DNA of 64,000 bases, taken from NCBI GenBank assembly GCA_017456765.1, contig JAFTIR010000039.1, forward strand, positions 1 to 64,000, read 5' to 3'. The translations under genes and the position numbers were made by a program. Positions 52,443 through 60,052 of this stretch are shown here, piece by piece. How positions within the stretch are numbered: position 1 is the stretch's first letter; each line of letters starts with the position of its first letter. The notes under the pieces are model-generated. The model did no database searches. It saw only the letters and a list, made by a program, of their open reading frames with translations, and was not told the DNA's origin. This DNA is from Clostridia bacterium (lineage in GTDB: Bacteria; Bacillota; Clostridia; Oscillospirales; CAG-382).

Positions 52443-52471
52443 TTGAAAACAGCGGTGGAAGCGTGTACAAT
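52443..52471 (+). promoter_or_regulatory. Promoter of the CAP-domain gene
   Basis: TTGAAA, 17-base spacer, TACAAT, directly downstream of the repeated elements. Confidence 0.75.
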
Positions 52472-52495
52472 AATTGGTGAAAGGAGGAGATTTTA

Positions 52496-53212
52496 ATGAA
52501 AAAGCAAATTGCTCTCATTATTATTTCAATGCTGGCAGCAATGTCAGCGTCTGCACAAAATGTAAATTATAATGAAATGTGCAACTATCCGCAAAGAACA
52601 CCGATATGTGAAATGGGACCGGGTGTTATCCAGCCTGACCTTGATGAGATTTTTGGTACTTGTCCTGAAATCCCCGACTTTGAAGTAAAACCTGAAATTC
52701 CCGAGACACCGGAAAAGCCTGACACGGATATACCTGTTATTCCTGAAGAACCGGTAGTTCCTGAAGAGCCGCCTTTTCCCGAAACACCTGAGAATCCGGA
52801 TATTCCCGAAGTGCCTGACACAGAAACCGAAACTCCCGACACCTCTTTAGCATCACAGGTTCTTGCCCTTGTGAACGCAGAGCGTGCAAAGTACGGACTT
52901 TCCTCTCTTACATATGATGCTACTCTTGGCAGGGCGGCAGATATAAGGGCAGTGGAAATTAAAAAACTGTTTTCACATACCCGGCCAAACGGTCAAAGCT
53001 GCTTTACTGTTCTTGATGAGATAGGCTATTCCTACCGCACAGCAGGAGAAAATATTGCATATGGTCAGAGGTCTCCCGAAGAGGTAATGACCGCATGGAT
53101 GAACAGCGAGGGACACAGAGCCAATATCCTTGGTGAAAACTATACTCACATCGGAATCGGTGTATATGAATCGGGTGGTGTCATTTACTGGTCTCAGTTT
53201 TTCGCCAATTAG
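52496..53212 (+). CDS. Secreted CAP/SCP-domain protein with proline-rich linker
   Basis: A 238-residue protein. Residues 1-20 are a signal peptide (MKKQIALIIISMLAAMSASA). Residues about 60-118 are a Pro/Glu-rich linker of repeated PEIPETPEKP-like units. The C-terminal CAP domain has VNAERAKYGLSSLTYD, SHTRPNGQSCFTVL, AGENIAYG and WMNSEGHRANIL, with the conserved His/Glu pair. This is the common Firmicutes YkwD-like form, exported, of unknown role. AGGAGGAG precedes the ATG. It has its own promoter and terminator. Confidence 0.92.
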   Translation: MKKQIALIIISMLAAMSASAQNVNYNEMCNYPQRTPICEMGPGVIQPDLDEIFGTCPEIPDFEVKPEIPETPEKPDTDIPVIPEEPVVPEEPPFPETPENPDIPEVPDTETETPDTSLASQVLALVNAERAKYGLSSLTYDATLGRAADIRAVEIKKLFSHTRPNGQSCFTVLDEIGYSYRTAGENIAYGQRSPEEVMTAWMNSEGHRANILGENYTHIGIGVYESGGVIYWSQFFAN

Positions 53213-53224
53213 TTCAGCCGCCAG

Positions 53225-53252
53225 ACCGTCTCTTTTGAGGCGGTTTTTTTTG
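53225..53252 (+). terminator. Terminator after the CAP-domain gene
   Basis: ACCGTCTC-TTTT-GAGGCGGT hairpin followed by Ts. Confidence 0.9.
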
Positions 53253-53275
53253 TTATTTTGATTTTGTAAAAAATA

Positions 53276-53304
53276 TTGAAAAACATCTTTGTTTTTGCTA
53301 TAAT
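53276..53304 (+). promoter_or_regulatory. Promoter of the glycerate kinase gene
   Basis: TTGAAA, 17-base spacer, TATAAT. Confidence 0.8.
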
Positions 53305-53324
53305 ACTCACATGAGGTGATTATT

Positions 53325-54476
53325 TTGAAAGTAACAGTTGCGATAGATTCCTTCAAAGGAAGTCTTTCTACCTTTCAGGCAGGAGAAGCAATATCCGAGG
53401 GAGTAAAACTTGCATATCCCGATTCCGATGTAAAAATATGTCCCATTGCCGACGGTGGCGAGGGAACGGTGGAAGCTATTATATCTGCCACAGGCGGTGA
53501 AATAGTTGCGGTAGATGTTTGCAATCCGTTGGGAAAGAGAATCACAGCGAGCTATGGAATTATCCGCGAAACAAAAACAGCGGTTATCGAAATGTCGGCA
53601 GCGGCGGGAATCACTCTAATAAAAGATGTTGAGAGAAATCCCCTTAACACAACAACCTACGGTGTAGGCGAAATGATTGCCGATGCAATAAGCAGAGGAT
53701 GCCGTAAATTTGTGGTGGGAATCGGCGGCAGTGCCACCAATGACGGCGGTGTCGGTATGCTTCAGGCACTCGGCTTTGAGTTTCTCGACAAAAACGCCAA
53801 TCAGGTAGCAACAGGTGCAAAGGGCATAAAAGATATTGTTGAAATAAAAACAGATAAAGCATTGAAAGAGCTTGGAGAATGTACTTTTTCGGTTGCGTGC
53901 GATGTTAAGAATCCCTTGTGCGGCGAAAATGGCTGCAGTGCCATTTACGGTCCCCAAAAGGGTGCAACTCCTGAAATGATAAAGAACATGGATTTGTGGC
54001 TTCATAATTATGCTTCTCTTACAAAAGAAATTATTCCGAAATCGGATGAAAACACCCCCGGCACAGGTGCGGCGGGCGGTATGGGTTTTGCACTTCTTTC
54101 GTACCTCGGTGCAAAACTTGAATCGGGAATTGAGCTTGTAATGAAGGAAACGAAACTCGAAGAATATGTAAAAGAAGCTGACATTGTGGTAACAGGTGAG
54201 GGCAGACTTGACGGTCAGTCCTATATGGGAAAAGCCCCGATAGGGGTTGCAAAACTTGCAAAAAAACACGGTAAACTCGTTGTTGCTTTCTCGGGTTGTG
54301 TAACAGACGATGCCGTACTTTGCAACGGGCATGGAATTGACGCATTTTTTCCGATACTCAGAAAGCCCTGCACTTTGCAGGAGGCAATGGATTGTGACAA
54401 TGCTTATAAAAACCTCAGAGATACGGTATGCCAGGTGTTCAGACTGATAAAAGCCACAGTAAATATTTATAGATAA
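53325..54476 (+). CDS. glxK: Glycerate kinase (GlxK/GarK type)
   Basis: A 383-residue kinase of the class that phosphorylates D-glycerate. It begins VTVAIDSFKGSLSTFQAGEA and has CPIADGGEGTVEA, VGIGGSATNDGGVGMLQALG and PGTGAAGGMGFAL, all family hallmarks. Start is TTG, eight bases after GAGG; a GTG at 53316 would overlap the ribosome binding site. It is a single-gene unit. Its product feeds lower glycolysis from glycerate made during sugar acid breakdown. Confidence 0.93.
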   Translation: MKVTVAIDSFKGSLSTFQAGEAISEGVKLAYPDSDVKICPIADGGEGTVEAIISATGGEIVAVDVCNPLGKRITASYGIIRETKTAVIEMSAAAGITLIKDVERNPLNTTTYGVGEMIADAISRGCRKFVVGIGGSATNDGGVGMLQALGFEFLDKNANQVATGAKGIKDIVEIKTDKALKELGECTFSVACDVKNPLCGENGCSAIYGPQKGATPEMIKNMDLWLHNYASLTKEIIPKSDENTPGTGAAGGMGFALLSYLGAKLESGIELVMKETKLEEYVKEADIVVTGEGRLDGQSYMGKAPIGVAKLAKKHGKLVVAFSGCVTDDAVLCNGHGIDAFFPILRKPCTLQEAMDCDNAYKNLRDTVCQVFRLIKATVNIYR

Positions 54477-54491
54477 ATTGAGATAAATCTA

Positions 54492-54520
54492 TTGACAAAA
54501 CAGATGTAGTGTGCTATAAT
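54492..54520 (+). promoter_or_regulatory. Promoter of the ROK regulator gene
   Basis: TTGACA, 17-base spacer, TATAAT, a full consensus. Confidence 0.88.
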
Positions 54521-54523
54521 TCA

Positions 54524-54546
54524 ATTTGTACAGTCATTGGACAAAT
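54524..54546. promoter_or_regulatory. ROK operator, site 1
   Basis: A 23-base palindrome with arms ATTTGTnCA and TGnACAAAT, lying over the expected transcription start of the ROK gene. A related site is at 55840-55862. Confidence 0.65.
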
Positions 54547-54661
54547 CGGAACCCGAGCACTTTGTCAGTTTATTTGCCAAGGTTTTTAAAAACACACTTT
54601 ACAATCCCCGATTTATGTGGTATAATAAACTTACAGTTACTTGAATTTTTCGGGGGATAGA

Positions 54662-55777
54662 ATGACAGATACAGGCAAATCTTCACAGCAGTTGATAAAA
54701 GAGGCGAATATGAATCTTGTTTTTCGCCTCATACATAAAAACGGTGCAATTTCAAGAGCCGATATAAAAAAGATTACCTCTCTCAGTGCAACAACTGTTT
54801 CTTCACTTGTGGAGGAGCTTATAGGGGAAGGCTTTGTTGAAGAATGTGGGATTAAAAAGACAAAATCAAGCGGCAGAAAAGCGGTAATGCTTAAAGTCAA
54901 GGCTGACGGAGGCTTTTTTGCAGGACTTGATGTCAAGAAGAATATAATAAGAGCTGATCTTTACGGACTTGATTTTACCCTTGAAAAGAGCATTGAACGC
55001 TCTCTTTCCGACGGTGAAAGCCTCGCTATGGGTATTATGCAGGCGATAGGCACACTTTCTCGTAATAAAAAGATTATCGGTGTAACAATCGGACTTCCCG
55101 GTGTGATTGACCCCGGAACAAATTCTCTTATTTCTTCAACGGTTCTTGCGGCTGACGACGTAAAGGATATTTACAGTATTCTCAAAGAGGCAATGCCGGA
55201 TGTTGATGTGTACATTAAGAATAATTCCGGACTTATTGCACTTGCGGAAAAGGAATTCGGTAATCACGGAAGGGCAGATAATCTTATTTCCGTAGATATA
55301 AATGATGGCGTAGGCGCAGGTATTCTGGTAGACGGCAAGATTTACGAAGGAAGCGGCATGGGCGGTGAATTCGGTCACATGAGTGTTGACTTTGGCGGAA
55401 GAAAGTGTAAGTGCGGCTCCTACGGATGTCTTGAGCTTTATGCGAGTGTCCCTGAAATTTTAAGTCTTACAGAAACATCAAGTCTTGGTGAGCTTGCAGA
55501 AAAGCTCAGCTTTGGACAGAAGAAAAAAGAAGTGTTGCAGGTAACAAGGGCACTTGCTTTTGGAATAAATAATATTGTGAATTTACTTGACCCCGAAATT
55601 ATTGTAATCGGCGGCTCGGTAATAACACTTGGTGAGCATTTCTTAGATGCAATAAAAGAAAGCTTTAGGGAGATTGCTCTTATAAAGGACAAGAAAATTG
55701 TCTACTCGGACATAAAGGAAAATCCCGTAACCCTCGGCGGTGTAAGATTTTCTTTTGATAGAATGTTCGGCTTTTAA
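54662..55777 (+). CDS. ROK family transcriptional regulator (NagC/XylR type)
   Basis: A 371-residue protein with an N-terminal winged helix (about residues 25-75; SRADIKKITSLSATTVSSLVEEL) and a C-terminal ROK sugar-kinase-like domain. The zinc motif is present as GEFGHMSVDFGGRKCKCGSYGCLE, while the kinase DxGxT motif is replaced by FAGLDVKKN, as in repressors. GGGGGATAGA precedes the ATG at 54662. It likely represses itself and the DegT-led operon through matching palindromes. The inducer sugar is unknown. Confidence 0.92.
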   Translation: MTDTGKSSQQLIKEANMNLVFRLIHKNGAISRADIKKITSLSATTVSSLVEELIGEGFVEECGIKKTKSSGRKAVMLKVKADGGFFAGLDVKKNIIRADLYGLDFTLEKSIERSLSDGESLAMGIMQAIGTLSRNKKIIGVTIGLPGVIDPGTNSLISSTVLAADDVKDIYSILKEAMPDVDVYIKNNSGLIALAEKEFGNHGRADNLISVDINDGVGAGILVDGKIYEGSGMGGEFGHMSVDFGGRKCKCGSYGCLELYASVPEILSLTETSSLGELAEKLSFGQKKKEVLQVTRALAFGINNIVNLLDPEIIVIGGSVITLGEHFLDAIKESFREIALIKDKKIVYSDIKENPVTLGGVRFSFDRMFGF

Positions 55778-55788
55778 ATGTAAAACAA

Positions 55789-55830
55789 AAAAACCGCTTT
55801 CGGGGCAGGAAACTACCCTTGCGGATTTTT
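55789..55830 (+). terminator. Terminator after the ROK gene
   Basis: CCGCTTTCGGGG and CCCTTGCGG form a hairpin followed by seven Ts. Confidence 0.75.
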
Positions 55831-55839
55831 TTGAAAATA

Positions 55840-55862
55840 ATTAGTCCAATCAATGGACGAAT
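55840..55862. promoter_or_regulatory. ROK operator, site 2
   Basis: Palindrome with core GTCCA-N5-TGGAC and outer ATT/AAT, the same spacing as site 1. A weak promoter (TTAGTC-17-TAAAAT, 55841-55869) overlaps it. Confidence 0.65.
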
Positions 55863-55886
55863 ATAAAATGAAAGGGTGTTTTTATT

Positions 55887-57161
55887 ATGGCAAACGAAAA
55901 GGAAATAGTAATGAACGGTTCGGGTATTGAGGAAATCGGTTTCCCCGGATGGCCCCAGTTCAATGAAAAGTCTTATGACGATGTAGTTGAATGCCTCAAG
56001 TCAGGTAAGGTTAACTACTGGACAGGTAAGAAGGGTATGGAATTTGAAGAAAAGTGGGCAGAATGGATGGGTGCTAAGATGGCAATCTCCTGCACAAACG
56101 GTACTGCTGCTCTTCACATTGCTCTTGCAGCTCTCGGCATAGGCCCCGGCGATGAAGTTATCGTTACTTCCTATTCCTTTATCGCTTCTTCCTTCGCAGT
56201 TCTTCAGGCAGGTGCTATTCCTGTGTTCGCTGATGTAACAGACGACCACACACTTGACCCTGAGAGCATTGAAAGCCTTATTACAGAAAGAACAAAAGCT
56301 ATTCTCGTTGTTCACCTTTACGGTGTCGTTGCTGATATGGGCGGCATTATGGCTGTTGCTAAGAAGCATGGTCTCAAGGTTGTTGAAGACTGCGCACAGT
56401 GCTTTGGCGGTGAATATAACGGCGTAAAGGCTGGTCTTATCGGTGACGTAGGATGCTTCTCCTTCTGTCAGTCCAAGCACTTCACAACAGGCGGCGAAGG
56501 CGGCATGGTTGTTACAAATAACGAAGATATCGGTTGGGAATGCCGTTCCTTCCGTGACCACGGTTATGACGTTAAGACAAGAATGAACATGCTTGCTCTT
56601 GAAGAAAAGCTTCCTTACATCCACAGAAGAGTTGGTTTCAACTACAGAATGACAGAAATGCAGTCTATCATCGGTATCAACGAGCTTGAAAGATTTGACT
56701 CTTGGAACCTTGCAAGAAGATTTAAGTATGCAAAGATGTATGACGAAGCATTCACAGGCATGAAGGGTATCAAGAAGCTCCCTGTAAATACTGCTGAAAG
56801 AAAGAACTCTTACTGGTGGTATCCTATCCTTGTTGACCTTGATGTTCTCGACTGCGACGCTCCTGCAATCGTTAAGGAACTCGGCGCAAACAAGATTCCT
56901 TGCTACGGTATTCAGTGGCCTGAAGCATACATGGAAAAGGCTTATACAGAACACGGCGGCTTTGGCGAAGCTAAGTTCCCCTTCGAATCCAAGGAATACA
57001 CAAATCCTGAAGCTGTCAAGTACGAAAAGGTATTCTGCAAGAACGCAAATGCACTCCGTTCTCAGACAGTATGTCTGTTCCTTCATCCCTCGTGGGAAGA
57101 AGTACACATCAATAAGTGTATTGAAGGTCTTAAGAAGGTTATTGAGGCTCACCTCAAGTAA
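55887..57161 (+). CDS. DegT/DnrJ/EryC1/StrS family aminotransferase
   Basis: A 424-residue PLP enzyme. It has SCTNGTAALHIALAALGIGPGDEVIV, VEDCAQCFGGEYNG and the PLP-Lys motif FSFCQSKHFTTGGEGG, so it should be catalytically competent. Family members transaminate keto sugars or keto-cyclitols. Lysine codons are almost all AAG (one AAA was noticed), like the ribosomal protein genes here, which implies heavy expression. It is not in a surface polysaccharide cluster but behind a ROK operator with a ceramidase-like gene, suggesting catabolic use. AAAGGGTG precedes the ATG. Confidence 0.9.
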   Translation: MANEKEIVMNGSGIEEIGFPGWPQFNEKSYDDVVECLKSGKVNYWTGKKGMEFEEKWAEWMGAKMAISCTNGTAALHIALAALGIGPGDEVIVTSYSFIASSFAVLQAGAIPVFADVTDDHTLDPESIESLITERTKAILVVHLYGVVADMGGIMAVAKKHGLKVVEDCAQCFGGEYNGVKAGLIGDVGCFSFCQSKHFTTGGEGGMVVTNNEDIGWECRSFRDHGYDVKTRMNMLALEEKLPYIHRRVGFNYRMTEMQSIIGINELERFDSWNLARRFKYAKMYDEAFTGMKGIKKLPVNTAERKNSYWWYPILVDLDVLDCDAPAIVKELGANKIPCYGIQWPEAYMEKAYTEHGGFGEAKFPFESKEYTNPEAVKYEKVFCKNANALRSQTVCLFLHPSWEEVHINKCIEGLKKVIEAHLK

Positions 57162-57176
57162 TAGAAAACATGTAAA

Positions 57177-57197
57177 GGCTGCGGCATTGCCGCAGCC
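57177..57197 (+). other. Hairpin between the DegT and ceramidase-like genes
   Basis: GGCTGCGGC-ATT-GCCGCAGCC, a perfect nine-base-pair stem without a T-run. It may modulate the ratio of the two products or stabilise the first message. Confidence 0.6.
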
Positions 57198-57233
57198 CTT
57201 GCCCTATGGGGCACTTGAAAGGAAGAATCCATT

Positions 57234-58577
57234 ATGAATAAACTTAAAGCAGGCTTTGGAAGAGTTGAAGTAAATCCGAAGCTCGGAACACCTATTTCAG
57301 GCTATTTCCACGAGAGACTGACTGAGGGGTATCTTGATAATCTCGAAGCCAATGTACTTGCACTGTCCGACGGAAAGGAAACAGTTCTTTTCATTGTGGT
57401 TGATAACTGTGGCTTTAATCTCAAGGTTCAGTTGCCTTATCGTGAAGCAATTTCAAAAGAGATTGGTATTCCCATGAAGAATATCATTGTTTCTTCAACA
57501 CATACTCACACAGGTCCTGTTACTAAGGTTGACAGCGGCTATGAGCTTGTTGACGAATACATAGTGTTCCTCGGAGAAAAGCTTATCGAGGCTTCAAAGG
57601 CGGCGGTGGCTGACCTTACAGATGCAAAGATGGGCTATGGTCTCGGTAAGGCTGAGAACATATCCTTTGTAAGGCGTTACGTAATGAAGGACGGCAGTAT
57701 CAAGACAAACCCTGGTGTAAACAACCCCGATATTGTTGAGCCTGTCGGACGCGTTGATGAGAGAGTAAGCGTTGTAAGATTTGACAGAGCAGACGGCGAA
57801 ACGATTGTGTTTGTAAACTTTGCAACACATCCCGATGTAGTTGGCGGAAATCTCATTTCAGGTGACTGGCCTACACTTCTCAGAAAGACTGTTGAAAAGG
57901 TTATCGACAACTCCAAGTGTATTTTCATTAACGGAGCACAGGGAGATGTTAACCATGTAAATGTTCACCCCAAGGGTGGAGATTTCAACGGAATGTTCAA
58001 TGACTTTGACGATGTTGCAAGAGGCTATGCACATTCACAGCATATGGCGAATGTTGTTACAGGCGGCGTTCTTCAGTGCTTCTCTAAGGTTCAGTATGTT
58101 GATGTTGATGAAATTATCGCTAATGAAAAGAAGATAGATGTACCCTCCAATATGCCAAAGAAAGAGGATATACCCGAGGCTCACAGAATCAATGATCTTC
58201 ACCTTGCAGGCAGAGATAACGAGCTTCCTTATGAGGGCATGATGCTTACAACTGTTGTTGCAGAAGCAGGAAGAATGGTAAGACTCGAAAATGGTCCCGA
58301 AAGCTTTGAAATGATTATCAATGCCGTTACCTTTGGCGGTATAGGCTTTGTAACCATTCCCGGCGAAGGCTTTACCGAAATCGGTATGGCTCTCAAGGAA
58401 ACAGAGGGCTTTGACATAGTAATACCGCTTGGTCTTTCCAACGGATATGAAGGATATTTCCCCATGGCATCAAATTATGCCGAGGGCGGATATGAGGCAA
58501 GAAGCTCGAACTTCAAGGCAGGCGTTGCAGAACGCATCATTGATGAAGGCAAGGCTCTTCTCAAATCCTTAAAGTAA
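57234..58577 (+). CDS. Neutral/alkaline ceramidase superfamily amidohydrolase, cytoplasmic
   Basis: A 447-residue protein with the ceramidase core. VSSTHTHTGP carries zinc ligands, NFATHPDVVGGNLISGDWP has the second His and the SGD turn, INGAQGDVN matches the family NxGDV, IPGEGFTEIG holds the Glu ligand and LSNGYEGYFPMASNYAEGGYEA the Tyr. No signal peptide is present and the C-terminal sandwich domain of secreted ceramidases is missing, so a small intracellular N-acyl substrate is more likely than ceramide. AAAGGAAG precedes the ATG. It lies 72 bases after the DegT gene. Confidence 0.82.
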   Translation: MNKLKAGFGRVEVNPKLGTPISGYFHERLTEGYLDNLEANVLALSDGKETVLFIVVDNCGFNLKVQLPYREAISKEIGIPMKNIIVSSTHTHTGPVTKVDSGYELVDEYIVFLGEKLIEASKAAVADLTDAKMGYGLGKAENISFVRRYVMKDGSIKTNPGVNNPDIVEPVGRVDERVSVVRFDRADGETIVFVNFATHPDVVGGNLISGDWPTLLRKTVEKVIDNSKCIFINGAQGDVNHVNVHPKGGDFNGMFNDFDDVARGYAHSQHMANVVTGGVLQCFSKVQYVDVDEIIANEKKIDVPSNMPKKEDIPEAHRINDLHLAGRDNELPYEGMMLTTVVAEAGRMVRLENGPESFEMIINAVTFGGIGFVTIPGEGFTEIGMALKETEGFDIVIPLGLSNGYEGYFPMASNYAEGGYEARSSNFKAGVAERIIDEGKALLKSLK

Positions 58578-58595
58578 GTTCGAAAGAAGTGATAA

Positions 58596-58634
58596 AAAAG
58601 ACAATTTTCTTTTAGAAAGGGGATTGTCTTTTTT
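58596..58634 (+). terminator. Terminator after the ceramidase-like gene
   Basis: AAAAAGACAAT and ATTGTCTTTTT hairpin with T-run; its right arm also contains the -35 of the next promoter. Confidence 0.8.
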
Positions 58635-58653
58635 TGTTTTTGGTTGTATAATT
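58625..58653 (+). promoter_or_regulatory. Promoter of the kinase-aldolase unit
   Basis: TTGTCT, 17-base spacer, TATAAT. Confidence 0.65.
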
Positions 58654-58686
58654 GGCATATATGGTATATGGAAAGGAGAAACGCAT

Positions 58687-59283
58687 ATGAAGAAGAAAAT
58701 GGTTTTTGTTGCTGCTCCGCCCGCTTGCGGAAAAACATATGTTTCCGAATTGATAGCCAAGTCGGTTGGAAATGTAGTTTACCTTGACAAAGACGACCTT
58801 GCAGATTTAGTTCGTACGTCCTTTGAAATTTCAGGTAATGAGATGGATATGGACGGTGATTTTTACATAAACAACATACGTTCTGCGGAGTACTCAACCT
58901 TGCTAAATATAGCTTTTTCTGCGCTTCGTTTCGAAAATCTCGTCCTTATTAATGCGCCTTTTGGAAAAGAGGTCAGAAATACAGAATATATGCGGATGCT
59001 TAAAGAAAAAGCAAATGAAAACGATGCCGAGCTTTTTGTGGTATGGATAACCACATCTCAAGAGCTTTGTTATGAAAGGATGAAAAAAAGGAATTCGACC
59101 AGGGATATTCATAAGCTTAATAACTGGGAAGATTATGTAAAAAAAATTAATTTTTCACCGCCTTTTGAACTTGAAAAAAAAGATGCGGTTGACAGACTTA
59201 TACTTTTTGATACCAATAACGAGGAAACCATTAGAGAGTCCTTGGACAAAACACTGAAAATATTACAGGAGAGCGGAAAATGA
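58687..59283 (+). CDS. P-loop small-molecule kinase-like protein
   Basis: A 198-residue P-loop protein. Walker A is APPACGKT (residues 9-16), followed by VVYLDKDDLADL, the substrate-site Asp pattern of AAA_33/gluconokinase-like kinases, and a lid with YERMKKRNSTRD. AAAGGAG precedes the ATG at 58687. The stop overlaps the KDPG aldolase start (ATGA), so the two are made together; phosphorylation of a 2-keto-3-deoxy sugar or its precursor is the natural guess, not shown. The gene is AAA-rich in Lys codons, unlike its left neighbours. Confidence 0.72.
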   Translation: MKKKMVFVAAPPACGKTYVSELIAKSVGNVVYLDKDDLADLVRTSFEISGNEMDMDGDFYINNIRSAEYSTLLNIAFSALRFENLVLINAPFGKEVRNTEYMRMLKEKANENDAELFVVWITTSQELCYERMKKRNSTRDIHKLNNWEDYVKKINFSPPFELEKKDAVDRLILFDTNNEETIRESLDKTLKILQESGK

Positions 59284-59930
59284 TTAATCGAGAAAAGGTT
59301 TTAAGAGATATTGAAGAAAATAAAATTATTGTTATAATGCGCGGATTTACAAAAGAACAGCTGTTAAATTCCGTAGACGCTATGGAAAAGGGAGATATAA
59401 AGCTTGTTGAAGTTACTTTTGATCAATCAGGGGCAGTGAGCGATGAAACTACTGCCACATATATTCGTGACCTTAAAGAAAAATTTGAAGGCAAAGTAAG
59501 AATCGGAGCGGGTACGGTTATGACTGAAGAACAAGTTGAGCTTGCGTATCGGGCAGGAGCGGAATTTATTATTTCGCCTGACTGTTGTGAGAAGATTATA
59601 AGAAAAACCCGTGAGCTTGACATGGTGTCAATTCCCGGGGTATATACTCCTACTGAAGCTGCAAATGCTCATCGCTTTGGTGCTGACTTTGCCAAACTGT
59701 TCCCAAACTCAGAATTTAAACCGTCTTACCTCAAAGCATTGACAGTTCCTCTTTCACATATAAAATTTCTTGCGGTCGGCGGAGTTAATCACGAAAATAT
59801 GAAAGATTATTTTGATGCAGGTGCAAAGGGAATAGGTGTTGCTACTGCCATAGCGAATAAAGAAGCGATATTTGCAGGTGATTATGAAGAAATAACGCGC
59901 CGTGCAAAACTCTTTACTTCACAACTCTGA
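59280..59930 (+). CDS. eda: KDPG/KHG aldolase
   Basis: A 216-residue class I aldolase. It has VIMRGFTKEQ at the N-terminus, the catalytic Glu region VEVTFDQSG, RIGAGTVMT, SPDCCEKI and the Schiff-base Lys in FAKLFPNSEF (near residue 139), then VGGVNHENM. It cleaves 2-keto-3-deoxy-6-phosphogluconate to pyruvate and glyceraldehyde 3-phosphate. It is coupled by ATGA to the kinase-like gene. Its natural partner kdgK is at 3.5 kb. Confidence 0.92.
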   Translation: MINREKVLRDIEENKIIVIMRGFTKEQLLNSVDAMEKGDIKLVEVTFDQSGAVSDETTATYIRDLKEKFEGKVRIGAGTVMTEEQVELAYRAGAEFIISPDCCEKIIRKTRELDMVSIPGVYTPTEAANAHRFGADFAKLFPNSEFKPSYLKALTVPLSHIKFLAVGGVNHENMKDYFDAGAKGIGVATAIANKEAIFAGDYEEITRRAKLFTSQL

Positions 59931-60052
59931 AAAATAAATCTCTACGCGCGGATGTTTTATTCGGCAGAGGAATTATACTCTTTGTGATAATTGTGCTTTC
60001 AGCTGTGAGGTGCATAAAATCAATCTTTTTTATAAAAGAGGAGGAATTTTAC

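Noticed and set aside
52585-52842. Minus-strand frame encoding a Gly/Ser-rich repeat protein
   Set aside because: It is the antisense of the proline/glutamate-rich linker of the CAP-domain protein; there is no ribosome binding site and the repeats come from the sense codons.
56001-57152. 383-codon minus-strand frame opposite the DegT gene
   Set aside because: The DegT frame has full family motifs and strong codon bias; the antisense frame is open only because of that bias and encodes nothing recognisable.
57234-58577. Calling this protein a true secreted ceramidase
   Set aside because: There is no signal peptide and the C-terminal domain of secreted ceramidases is absent; only superfamily membership is supported.
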